This document shows positions 24,125 to 32,156 of a DNA stretch of 38,889 bases, one piece after another. Source of the DNA: Ruminococcoides sp052118065 (GTDB taxonomy: Bacteria > Bacillota > Clostridia > Oscillospirales > Acutalibacteraceae). The notes under the pieces are model-generated. The model was given only the letters and a program-made list of their open reading frames with translations. It ran no database searches and had not been told where the DNA came from. Where the stretch lies: NCBI GenBank assembly GCA_052118065.1, contig JBQKHY010000023.1, forward strand, positions 1-38,889, written 5' to 3'. Positions within the stretch are counted from its first letter, which is position 1; the number at the start of each line of letters is the position of its first letter. Both the position numbers and the translations under genes were made by a program.

Positions 24125-25295
24125 AAAGGGTACAAGTTTATTTGAAAATGGGTTAATCTGGTTTGGTGCAGGTGTTTCATTGGCAGAAATTCTGACAGGA
24201 ACATATTTTGCACCACTGGGTTTTCAAAAAGGCATTTGGGCAATCATTATCGGACATATCATTGGATGTTTAATGTTGTTCTTTGCAGGTCTAATCGGTG
24301 GTAAAGTAAGAAAAAGCTCAATGGAAACAGTTAAGCAAAGCTTTGGTTCAAAGGGTGGCTTACTTTTCTCAGTACTAAATGTTCTTCAGCTTGTTGGTTG
24401 GACAGCTATTATGATTTATGACGGAGCAATTTCTGCTACAAGTATTTTCAATACAGGTAGATGGGTATGGTGCTTAGTTATCGGTGCACTTATTGTGCTA
24501 TGGATTTTAATTGGTATCAAAAACCTAGGTAAGGTAAATACAGTTGCTATGTCAGCGCTGTTTATCCTAACTATTATTCTATGCTTTGTTATTTTTAATG
24601 ATGGTACATTTACTTCAACAATCAGTGACGAAATGACATTTGGTGCAGCAGTTGAACTTTCTGTTGCAATGCCACTATCTTGGTTACCACTAATCTCTGA
24701 CTATACAAGAGAAGCTGAAAAGCCTGTTAAGGCTACAGCAGTAAGTGCTATTACATATGGCATCATCAGTTGTTGGATGTATGTAATCGGTATGAGTGCA
24801 GCTATCTTTACAGGTGAAAGTGATATTGCTCAGATTATGATTAAAGCAGGTCTTGGTATTGCAGGTCTACTAATCATTATCTTCTCAACAGTTACAACAA
24901 CCTTCCTAGATGCTTATTCTGCCGGTATTTCAGCTGAGTCAATTTTCTCAAAGCTAAAGGGTAAGTATATGGCAGTTGCAGTTACAGTTATAGGTACAAT
25001 CGGTGCAATTATTTTCCCAATGGATGATATTACAGATTTCCTATATTTAATCGGTTCAGTATTTGCACCTATGATTGCAATTCAAATTGCTGACTTCTTT
25101 ATTCTAAAGGAAGACAGAAGTAATAAACAGGTTTCTATTGTAAACCTACTTGTATGGGTAGTTGGCTTTGTAGTTTATAGACTACTAATGCAGGTTGATA
25201 TTATTGTTGGTAATACTTTACCGGATATGCTTATTACACTAATCCTATGTGTAGTAGTTAACCTAATTGTAAAAGCAGTTAAAAAGAAAAATTGA
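24117..25295 (+). CDS. cytX: Hydroxymethylpyrimidine transporter CytX
   Basis: 392-residue membrane protein of the NCS1 (cytosine/purine/thiamine precursor) family with about 11-12 helices. The N-terminal WFGAGVSLAEILTGTYFAPLGF and the mid-protein SWLPLISDYTREAEKP are characteristic of CytX-type HMP permeases found under TPP riboswitches. Its place as the last gene of the thi operon, overlapping thiD, supports import of the pyrimidine moiety as the substrate. GAAGGAG precedes ATG 24117. Confidence 0.92.
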   Translation: MNKKGTSLFENGLIWFGAGVSLAEILTGTYFAPLGFQKGIWAIIIGHIIGCLMLFFAGLIGGKVRKSSMETVKQSFGSKGGLLFSVLNVLQLVGWTAIMIYDGAISATSIFNTGRWVWCLVIGALIVLWILIGIKNLGKVNTVAMSALFILTIILCFVIFNDGTFTSTISDEMTFGAAVELSVAMPLSWLPLISDYTREAEKPVKATAVSAITYGIISCWMYVIGMSAAIFTGESDIAQIMIKAGLGIAGLLIIIFSTVTTTFLDAYSAGISAESIFSKLKGKYMAVAVTVIGTIGAIIFPMDDITDFLYLIGSVFAPMIAIQIADFFILKEDRSNKQVSIVNLLVWVVGFVVYRLLMQVDIIVGNTLPDMLITLILCVVVNLIVKAVKKKN

Positions 25296-25334
25296 TTTAA
25301 ATTAGTGTATTTTATCTTTATAAGCTGATAATTT

Positions 25335-25366
25335 ATCCCCTGGATTTCTAGGGGATTTACTTTTAT
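25335..25366 (+). terminator. Hairpin after cytX
   Basis: ATCCCCT (25335-25341) pairs with AGGGGAT (25350-25356) with a T-rich tail. The same arms recur at 25814-25833, on the far side of the MITE-like element. Confidence 0.65.
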
Positions 25367-25420
25367 ATTCAGAGAAAATATGTAAATTTACGAAGTTATT
25401 ATGGTAAAGTATACTACAAA

Positions 25421-25692
25421 GGTGTGGCTTACAGTTGTAGGGGACATCACTGATGTCCCGTTACAAACTAGCCTAAATAAAGGTATTATGCCCTATGTAT
25501 ATATTTGGAATTTATTGTTTGCGAATAGGATAAAAATCCCATAGATATCACACTTTTTAACGGGCGAACAATTAAGTGAACATCAAAGAAAACGAGCCAT
25601 AGGCGAAGTTCGATTTGTTAATGTGAACTTATGCAAAAGTTTTATGTAATAAAATCTTTTGTAGTGACGCCCCTACTGTGTAACTCATAATT
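25421..25692. repeat. MITE-like repeat, copy 1
   Basis: Noncoding element of about 270 bp bounded by imperfect inverted ends: GTGTGGCTTACAGTTGTAGGGG at the left (25422-25443) and CGCCCCTACTGTGTAACTCA at the right (from 25669), which share TTACA and TAGGGG in inverted orientation. A GGGACATC/GATGTCCC hairpin lies near 25441-25459. The inner module (25562-25663, starting GGGCGAACAATTAAG) is also found at the right edge of the window but inverted relative to the ends. No open frame. It sits between two intrinsic hairpins in a gene-free stretch. Confidence 0.65.
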
Positions 25693-25813
25693 ATCATCTT
25701 ATTTTAGGGTTAATGCTTATTAAAAGTTTAATCTTAATTGAAACTATATCTGATTAAAATATGTTATTTACAATATAACAATCAGTACTAATAAGTAATT
25801 AACCTATATAATT

Positions 25814-25842
25814 ATCCCCTAATTCTAGGGGATTTTCTTTTA
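25814..25842 (+). terminator. Second AGGGGAT hairpin with T tail
   Basis: ATCCCCT (25814-25820), loop AATTCT, AGGGGAT (25827-25833), then TTTCTTTT. It is nearly identical in arms to the cytX terminator, so it may be a duplication associated with the element between them. Confidence 0.6.
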
Positions 25843-25920
25843 TATGATTATTTCAAAAAGAAATTTTAAGATATAGTGTTGTTTTCACACAGAAATCTAT
25901 CACATTTTACATAATTAATA

Positions 25921-25949
25921 TTGAAAATTTAATAAAGTGATAATATAAT
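25921..25949 (+). promoter_or_regulatory. Promoter of fbp
   Basis: TTGAAA (25921-25926), a 17-bp spacer and TATAAT (25944-25949), 27 bp before the start codon. Confidence 0.65.
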
Positions 25950-25975
25950 AAAGGTATGCAGAAAGGATGGTCAAT

Positions 25976-27931
25976 ATGGAAAAGATAAGATTTCTACAAT
26001 GTTTGTCAAAGCAATATCCCACAATAGATAGTGCAGCAACAGAAATTATTAACTTGCAATCTATACTTAACTTGCCTAAAGGTACAGAACATTTTTTGTC
26101 TGATATTCATGGTGAATACAGAGCTTTTTCTCATGTACTTCGCAACGGTTCAGGTGCAGTTATGAAGAAGATTGATGATGTATTTGGAGATACTCTATTT
26201 GAAGACCAAAAAGAAGATTTAGCATCTTTAATATATTACCCATCCGAAAAGCTAGATTATGTTAAGTCACAAGGAAAAGCTGATGACAGTTGGTATCGTA
26301 CAACTTTATACAGATTGGTTTCTGTATGTCAGATAGTTTCTTCAAAATATACCCGTTCAAAGGTTAGAAAGGCTATGCCTGATAACTTTAGATATGTTAT
26401 CGAGGAACTTATTACAGAGAAAAAGGAAGTCCTAAACAAAAAGGCCTACTATGACGAAATCATCAATACAATTATTGAAATCGGTTGTGCTGATGAATTT
26501 ATCATTGAAATGTCTAACCTAATTCAGCAACTTGTAATTGACCATTTACATATTATCGGTGATATTTATGACAGAGGTTACGGTTCTCATTTTGTAATGG
26601 ATAGTTTGCTTAACTACCATAGCCTTGATATTCAGTGGGGTAATCACGATGTATTGTGGATGGGTGCATCAGCAGGACAAACTGCTTGTATTGCAAATAT
26701 TGTTCGTACAAGTATTTTGTATGATAACTTATCTGTACTTGAAAATGGCTACGGTATCAGTATGATGCCTCTTGTACTTTTTGCTATGGAGCAATATGCA
26801 GATGACCCTTGTGAGCAGTTTGCCATTAGATTTAGACACAATCAAGGTATGACTACTCAAACAAAACTTGCAATGAAAATGCAAAAAGCCATTACCGTTA
26901 TTCAGTTTAAACTTGAGGGTCAGCTAATTGCAAAACATCCTGAATACAAAATGGATAACAGAAGATTACTGGATAAGATTGATATTGAAAAGGGTACTGT
27001 TTTGTTAGATGGTAAGGAATATGAAATTTTGGACAAAAAATTCCCTACTATTAATTTTGATAACCCTTATGAACTGACTAAGGAAGAACAATCTGTTATT
27101 GCAAAACTTAGAAATTCATTTATCAATTGTGGTAAGCTAAAGAAACATATTAAGCTTCTACTTAATAAAGGTGGACTTTATCGAGTTTATAACAACAACA
27201 TTCTTTTCCATGGTTGTGTGCCAATGAATGAGGATGGTACCTTTAGAAAGATAAATCTTTTTGGTGAAGAGTTATCCGGTAAAGCACTTTATGATGAGAT
27301 AGAGCGTTGTGCCAGAAAAGCATTTTTCTCAGTAAATGAAGATGAGAGAAGAACCGGTAGGGATATTCTATGGTACTTGTGGAACGGTCCTGATTCTCCA
27401 CTATACGGTCGTGACAAAATGACTACATTTGAAAGATACTTTATTGATGATGAATCGACACATAAGGAACAAAAAGATGTTTATTATAAACTAATTAATG
27501 ATGATGAAGTGGTTGATAGAATTTTTGCCGAATTTGGAGCAAAAGGGGAAAATGCCCATATTATCAACGGTCATGTACCTATTCATCATACTGAGGGAGA
27601 AAGTCCTGTTAAGTGTAACGGTAAAGTAATTTTAATTGACGGTGGATTTAGTCAGCCTTATCATAAGGTAACAGGTATTGCCGGTTACACATTAATTTAT
27701 AATTCCTATGGTTTAATGTTAACTGCCCATGAACCTTTTAAGTCTGTAGATGCTACAATTAGAAGTGGTAGAGATATGCAGACAAATCAGGTAGCAAAGG
27801 AAGTTAGCCAAAAGAGAATTCTTGTAGGTGATACTGATAACGGTAAAAGACTAAGAGAAAATATCAAAGACCTAAAGGAACTTATCAAAGCATATAGAGA
27901 CGGTACAATTCGCCAAAATCAAAAGAACTAA
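25976..27931 (+). CDS. fbp: Fructose-1,6-bisphosphatase, class III
   Basis: 651-residue gluconeogenic phosphatase (EC 3.1.3.11) of the Firmicutes-type class III family, built on a metallophosphoesterase fold. SDIHGEYRAF at 42-51, GDIYDRG, QWGNHD, then INGHVPIHHTEGESP and LIDGGFSQPY give the metal- and phosphate-binding residues. Length is typical (about 640-670). ATG 25967 is also in frame, but it abuts the GAAAGGA ribosome binding site, so ATG 25976 is more likely. It is followed 15 nt later by a LysR gene on the same strand, with no terminator between, so the two are probably co-transcribed. Confidence 0.95.
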   Translation: MEKIRFLQCLSKQYPTIDSAATEIINLQSILNLPKGTEHFLSDIHGEYRAFSHVLRNGSGAVMKKIDDVFGDTLFEDQKEDLASLIYYPSEKLDYVKSQGKADDSWYRTTLYRLVSVCQIVSSKYTRSKVRKAMPDNFRYVIEELITEKKEVLNKKAYYDEIINTIIEIGCADEFIIEMSNLIQQLVIDHLHIIGDIYDRGYGSHFVMDSLLNYHSLDIQWGNHDVLWMGASAGQTACIANIVRTSILYDNLSVLENGYGISMMPLVLFAMEQYADDPCEQFAIRFRHNQGMTTQTKLAMKMQKAITVIQFKLEGQLIAKHPEYKMDNRRLLDKIDIEKGTVLLDGKEYEILDKKFPTINFDNPYELTKEEQSVIAKLRNSFINCGKLKKHIKLLLNKGGLYRVYNNNILFHGCVPMNEDGTFRKINLFGEELSGKALYDEIERCARKAFFSVNEDERRTGRDILWYLWNGPDSPLYGRDKMTTFERYFIDDESTHKEQKDVYYKLINDDEVVDRIFAEFGAKGENAHIINGHVPIHHTEGESPVKCNGKVILIDGGFSQPYHKVTGIAGYTLIYNSYGLMLTAHEPFKSVDATIRSGRDMQTNQVAKEVSQKRILVGDTDNGKRLRENIKDLKELIKAYRDGTIRQNQKN

Positions 27932-27946
27932 TGAAAGGTAGATTTT

Positions 27947-28852
27947 ATGACCTTACAGCAACTTAAATATGTTGTAGCAGTAGCAGAGAAAGGCACAATC
28001 AGTAAAGCCTCAAAGGAACTTTTTGTTTCTCAGCCTAGCCTTACAAATGCTATCAGAGAACTTGAAAAAGAAATGAATATTTCTATTTTTAATAGAACGA
28101 ACAAAGGTACTGTTGTTTCTCAAGAAGGGGAGAAGTTCTTGCGTTATGCTCGTCAAGTATTGGAACAAGCAAGTTTACTTGAAAGTGCTTTTAAGGGTAA
28201 TGTAAAGCAGAAGAAAAGCTTTTGTGTGTCAACTCAGCACTATTCCTTTGCAGTAAATGCCTTTGTTGATTTAATCAAAAAGTACGGGGAAGATGAGTAT
28301 GATTTTTCTTTGAGAGAAACAGAAACTTATGAAGTTATTGATGATGTTGTCAAGATGAAAAGTGAACTGGGAATTGTATATCTTAATTCTTTTAACGAAA
28401 AAGCATTGGGAAAAATCTTTAAAAGCAACAACCTAAAGTTCACAGAATTATTTACTGCCAATCCTCATATTTTTGTCAGCACAAGTAATCCATTAGCAAA
28501 TAAAAAGTCTGTAAAAATGAAAGACTTAGCACCATATCCATATTTGTCATACGAACAAGGTGAGCATAATTCTTTCTACTATTCAGAAGAAATTTTCAGT
28601 ACAGAAGAACGACTAAAGAATATTAGAGTAACTGACAGAGCAACTCTGTTTAACCTATTAATCGGACTTAACGGCTATACCGTTTGTAGTGGTGTTATTG
28701 ACAGTTCATTAAATGGTGAAAATATAGTCAGTATTCCTCTTGATAAAGAGGGTGTTATGCGTGTAGGTATCTTAACTCATAACGATATTATCCAAAGTGA
28801 AATGGCTCAGTACTACATTAATTCACTAAGTAAATATATTAATGTAGAATAA
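27947..28852 (+). CDS. LysR-family transcriptional regulator
   Basis: 301-residue regulator. The N-terminal winged HTH opens LQQLKYVVAVAEKGTISKASKELFVSQ and continues PSLTNAIRELEKEM, a textbook LysR DNA-binding domain (residues 1-60). A linker helix and a two-lobed effector domain follow (from about 90). GAAAGG precedes ATG 27947. It lies directly after fbp and before a MetE-family gene that has its own promoter. Possible targets are either neighbour; methionine-related control is suggested by proximity but not shown. Confidence 0.9.
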   Translation: MTLQQLKYVVAVAEKGTISKASKELFVSQPSLTNAIRELEKEMNISIFNRTNKGTVVSQEGEKFLRYARQVLEQASLLESAFKGNVKQKKSFCVSTQHYSFAVNAFVDLIKKYGEDEYDFSLRETETYEVIDDVVKMKSELGIVYLNSFNEKALGKIFKSNNLKFTELFTANPHIFVSTSNPLANKKSVKMKDLAPYPYLSYEQGEHNSFYYSEEIFSTEERLKNIRVTDRATLFNLLIGLNGYTVCSGVIDSSLNGENIVSIPLDKEGVMRVGILTHNDIIQSEMAQYYINSLSKYINVE

Positions 28853-28858
28853 AGATAG

Positions 28859-28905
28859 AATAACGGTTAGCTATAGTTTAAAGCTATAGCTAACCGTTAT
28901 TTTTA
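28859..28905 (+). terminator. Strong intrinsic terminator after LysR gene
   Basis: A perfect 18-bp stem, AATAACGGTTAGCTATAG (28859-28876) and its complement (28884-28901), with a 7-nt loop and TTTTT tail. Confidence 0.9.
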
Positions 28906-28910
28906 TGTAT

Positions 28911-28939
28911 TTTACAACAATTATTTTACCTTGTATAAT
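28911..28939 (+). promoter_or_regulatory. Promoter of the MetE-family gene
   Basis: TTTACA (28911-28916), a 17-bp spacer and TATAAT (28934-28939), 32 bp before ATG 28972. No S-box, T-box or cobalamin riboswitch is visible in this short spacer. Confidence 0.6.
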
Positions 28940-28971
28940 TGAAGCATAAAATGAAATGAGAGGTAACTTAA

Positions 28972-30083
28972 ATGAGTAATTTACATATTCCTTTTAGATA
29001 TGATGTTGTAGGCAGTTTCCTAAGACCTGCAAAATTAAAAGAAGCAAGAGCAGATTTTGAACAAGGCAAAATTACTGCTGATGAGCTAAAAGCAGTAGAA
29101 GATAAGGCTATTATCGACCTAGTAGAAAAGCAGAAGAAAGCCGGTCTAAAGGTTATCACAGATGGTGAATTCCGTAGAGCAACTTGGCATTTGGACTTTA
29201 TGTGGGGATTTAATGGTGTTGAACATAAGAAAACAGAAAAGGGTGTTCAGTTCCATGGTAACCTGCACTAATTGATGATACATGGCTAAGTGATAAAATC
29301 ACAGTAGATAACCATCCATTTGTAGAACACTACAAATTTGTTAAGGCTTTAGAAGATGAAAATACTGTTGCAAAACAGACAATCCCTGCACCGGCACAGT
29401 TCTTCCAGCAGATGATTATTCCGGCAAATCTTGAAACAACAAGAAAGTTCTATCCTACAGATGAAGAACTAATTGAAGATATTGCAAAGGGCTATAGAAA
29501 GGTTATTAAGGACCTATATGATGCCGGTTGCAGAAATGTTCAGTTTGATGACTGTACATGGGGTGTATTAGTAGCAGAGGGCAGTGTTGCTCGTTACGGT
29601 GAAGGTGTTGACTTTAAAGAAATTAGCGAAAAGCTACTAAAGGTAAATAACCTTGCTATTGAGGGTAAGCCTGAAGATATGGTTATTGCAACTCATGTTT
29701 GTAGAGGTAACTACCACTCAGATTACTTTAGCAGTGGTGCTTATGACCCTGTAGCAGAACCACTATTCGGTAGAGAAAATGTGTCTGCTTATTATCTTGA
29801 ATTTGATGATGAACGCTCAGGCTCATTTGAACCATTAAAGTATGTTTCAGGTGACAAGAAAGTTGTTCTTGGTCTTATTACTTCTAAGTCACCTGTACTT
29901 GAAGACAAGAAGATTGTAATCGATAGAATTAAGGAAGCATCAAAGTATGTTCCACTTGATAGACTATACCTAAGTCCTCAGTGTGGTTTTGCATCATGTG
30001 AAATCGGTAACAAACTTACCGAAGAAGAACAGTGGGCAAAGATTGCTCTTGTTAAGGAAATTGCAGAAGAAGTTTGGGGCTAA
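28972..30083 (+). pseudogene. Frameshifted MetE-family methyltransferase (YxjG-like)
   Basis: Cobalamin-independent methionine-synthase catalytic-domain protein of about 370 residues, like Bacillus YxjG/YxjH, split by a -1 shift. Frame 1 runs from ATG 28972 (GAGAGG upstream) through ITDGEFRRATWHLDFMWGF to CATGGTAACCTGCAC, then hits TAA. Frame 3 resumes at CCT 29262 with PALIDDTWLSDKI and continues to 30083. One G missing after GGT 29257-29259 (GGTGAACCT expected) would restore the gene exactly. The zinc ligands survive in the second part: His and Cys of THVCRGN, Glu of YLEFDDE, and Cys of PQCGFAS. This is either a recent inactivating deletion or a sequence error. Confidence 0.88.
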
Positions 30084-30100
30084 TCTAAATTAAATAAACT

Positions 30101-30132
30101 AAGGTTCAGCAGAGTCTGCTGAACCTTTTTGT
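30101..30132 (+). terminator. Intrinsic terminator after MetE-family gene
   Basis: AAGGTTCAGCAG pairs with CTGCTGAACCTT (30101-30127) across a 3-nt loop, then TTTTT. Confidence 0.85.
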
Positions 30133-30485
30133 ATATATAAAGAATAATTATACATAAATTACGGCTTTGTCTATTAAGAAAGGTAAAAAGAATGTTAATA
30201 CTTTCACAAGATTGTTAAAACTTCGTCAATATGCACAAAGTATTGTTAAAATATTATCAAAAATTGTATTCTTTTAAAGAATAATATTTGTTAGGATTGC
30301 ATAATTATAATATATAACTTTTGTGCAAACCTAAATAATCTTCAAATTTTCGTTGTGTTATTATACAAAAATATTTTTTAATCTTCTGTTATTATTACAC
30401 TATACGCACAAAAAATAAAGTTGTATAATATAACCAAAGCAAAAGAACTTTAGGTGTTAAAACTAAATTTGAAAGGATGAATTTT
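30133..30485. other. About 350-nt AT-rich spacer with promoter-like element
   Basis: No open frame with a ribosome binding site. A TATAAT at 30424-30429 (in TTGTATAATATAACC) is the likely -10 of the kinase gene, with no convincing -35. Short ATTGTTAAAA words recur near 30213 and 30243. I see no structured RNA. Confidence 0.45.
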
Positions 30486-31235
30486 ATGAAATTTGAGAAA
30501 GTTTTAGCTGAAAGAAAAGACAAAGTTATTTACAAAGACGGCGACAAGTGTATCAAAGTTTTTGATGAAAGTTATAAAAAATCAGATATTCTGAATGAAG
30601 CTCTTAATCAGGCTCGTGTGGAAGAAACCGGTCTTAACATACCAAAGATTCACGAAGTTACAAAGATTGACGGCAAGTGGGCAATCGTAACTGACTTTAT
30701 CGAGGGAAAAACACTTGCTCAGTTAATGGAAGAAAACCCTGACAAGGAAGATGAATATCTAAATCAGTTTGTTGATATTCAGCTTGAGGTTCTTGGCAAG
30801 AAAGCTCCTCTACTAACTAAGTTATGGGACAAAATGTCCAGAAAGATTGACGAAACCGACCTTGATGCAACAACAAGATTTGAACTTCAGGCTAGAGTTT
30901 CCGGTATGAAGCGTCATCACAAGGTTTGTCATGGTGACTTTAACCCAAGTAACATTATTATCACACCTGATGGTGTTCCATATGTACTTGACTGGTCACA
31001 CGCAACTCAGGGTAATGCATCTGCTGATGCAGCTAGAACATACCTAATCTTTACTTTAGCAGGTAATGAAGAACTTGCTAAGAAGTATCTAAAGCTATTT
31101 AGCAAGAAAGCTGATATTCCAATTCAGCTAGTACAAGAATGGATGCCTGTTGTTGCAGCATCTCAGTCAGTTAAGGGCAACCCTGAAGAGAGAGAGTTAC
31201 TTCTATCTTGGGCAGATGTTGCTTCTTACGAATAA
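30486..31235 (+). CDS. Aminoglycoside-phosphotransferase-fold kinase
   Basis: 249-residue small-molecule kinase of the APH/choline-kinase superfamily. KWAIVTDFIEGKTLAQLM is the hinge region. CHGDFNPSNIII near residue 150 holds the catalytic Asp and Asn (Brenner motif), and PYVLDWSHA the metal-binding Asp. ATG 30477 abuts the GAAAGG ribosome binding site, so ATG 30486 is the likelier start. The substrate is not apparent; such housekeeping members often act on sugars, choline or nucleosides rather than on antibiotics, so resistance should not be assumed. Monocistronic. Confidence 0.85.
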   Translation: MKFEKVLAERKDKVIYKDGDKCIKVFDESYKKSDILNEALNQARVEETGLNIPKIHEVTKIDGKWAIVTDFIEGKTLAQLMEENPDKEDEYLNQFVDIQLEVLGKKAPLLTKLWDKMSRKIDETDLDATTRFELQARVSGMKRHHKVCHGDFNPSNIIITPDGVPYVLDWSHATQGNASADAARTYLIFTLAGNEELAKKYLKLFSKKADIPIQLVQEWMPVVAASQSVKGNPEERELLLSWADVASYE

Positions 31236-31284
31236 TTTTAAATAATTAATAATCTATTTCCTTTTTATAAAATCTAACCTAAGT

Positions 31285-31311
31285 AAAGGGACTACCATTG
31301 GTAGTCCCTTT
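31285..31311. terminator. Shared terminator of convergent genes
   Basis: AAAGGGACTACC (31285-31296) and GGTAGTCCCTTT (31300-31311) with a 3-nt loop form a perfect stem between the kinase gene (+) and the exonuclease III gene (-). Confidence 0.8.
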
Positions 31312-31343
31312 ATGTTGCGATTATATATATTTCTATATTAGAA

Positions 31344-32099
31344 TTATATATCAATATCAAGTTCAACAGGACAATGGTCACTACCCATAATGTCTGTGTG
31401 AATTTTGCTATCAATTATTTTATCTTTGATGGAGTCTGATGTAATAAAGTAGTCAATACGCCATCCGGCATTGTTCTTTCTTGCGTTAAAGCGATAACTC
31501 CACCAACTGTAAATTCCCTCTTTGTTAGGATATAAATAACGGAAAGAATCAGTAAATCCTGAATTAAGGAGAGTGGTCATTTTCTCTCTTTCTTCATCAG
31601 AGAATCCGGCATTCTTTCTGTTTGTTTTAGGGTTTTTTAGGTCAATTTCATTGTGAGCAACATTAAGGTCACCACAGAGAATAACAGGCTTTTTCTCGTT
31701 AAGTCCCATTAAATATTCCCTAAAATCATCCTCCCATTTCATTCGATAATCAAGCCTTTTTAACTCATTTTGTGAGTTAGGAGTGTAGCAAGTAACAAAG
31801 AAAAAGTTCTCGTATTCAAGGGTAATAACTCTACCTTCGGTATTATGCTCATCAATTCCTATGCCATTAGTAACTGCTAATGGTTCTTTTTTTGTGAAAA
31901 TGGCAGTTCCTGAGTAACCCTTTTTCTCAGCATAATTCCAGTATTGATAGTACCCATCAAGTGGTAAATCAATCTGTCCTTCTTGTAATTTTGTTTCTTG
32001 TAAGCAGAAAATATCTGCATCAAATTCATTGAAAATATCAACAAAGCCTTTAGTAACACAAGCTCTTAGTCCATTAACATTCCATGAAACCATCTTCAT
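31344..32099 (-). CDS. xth: Exodeoxyribonuclease III (AP endonuclease)
   Basis: 251-residue Mg2+-dependent base-excision-repair nuclease of the ExoIII family. SWNVNGLRA opens the protein. CLQETKLQ holds the catalytic Glu, GYSGTAIFTKK follows, ILCGDLNVAHNEIDL holds the Asp-Asn pair, and GWRIDYFITS and the C-terminal MGSDHCPVELDI hold the remaining catalytic Asp and His. The frame's first ATG (32108) abuts AAAGGA, so ATG 32099, at normal spacing, is preferred. It is transcribed alone on the - strand. Confidence 0.95.
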   Translation of the reverse strand: MKMVSWNVNGLRACVTKGFVDIFNEFDADIFCLQETKLQEGQIDLPLDGYYQYWNYAEKKGYSGTAIFTKKEPLAVTNGIGIDEHNTEGRVITLEYENFFFVTCYTPNSQNELKRLDYRMKWEDDFREYLMGLNEKKPVILCGDLNVAHNEIDLKNPKTNRKNAGFSDEEREKMTTLLNSGFTDSFRYLYPNKEGIYSWWSYRFNARKNNAGWRIDYFITSDSIKDKIIDSKIHTDIMGSDHCPVELDIDI

Positions 32100-32122
32100 A
32101 ACAATCATTCCTTTCTATATAG

Positions 32123-32156
32123 AAAAAACTTTGGCAAGTAAAAACCAAAGTTTTTT
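32123..32156 (-). terminator. Terminator overlapping stop of methyltransferase-like gene
   Basis: AAAAAACTTTGG (32123-32134) and CCAAAGTTTTTT (32145-32156) form a 12-bp stem; on the - strand it begins within the stop codon region and ends in a T run. Confidence 0.8.

Larger units (their letters stand above)
25296..25966. other. 671-nt intergenic region: hairpins, MITE-like copy, fbp promoter
   Basis: The stretch holds the cytX terminator, the MITE-like copy, a second AGGGGAT hairpin and the fbp promoter. I see no gene or structured RNA beyond these. The sequence from 25693 to 25810 is plain AT-rich DNA. Confidence 0.6.

Noticed and set aside
28902..28971. Methionine-type riboswitch before the MetE-family gene
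   Set aside because: The spacer is too short and lacks S-box or cobalamin-riboswitch conserved motifs.
30486..31235. Antibiotic (aminoglycoside) resistance gene
   Set aside because: It has the kinase fold only; nothing in sequence or context (no mobile element, monocistronic) supports resistance rather than a housekeeping substrate.
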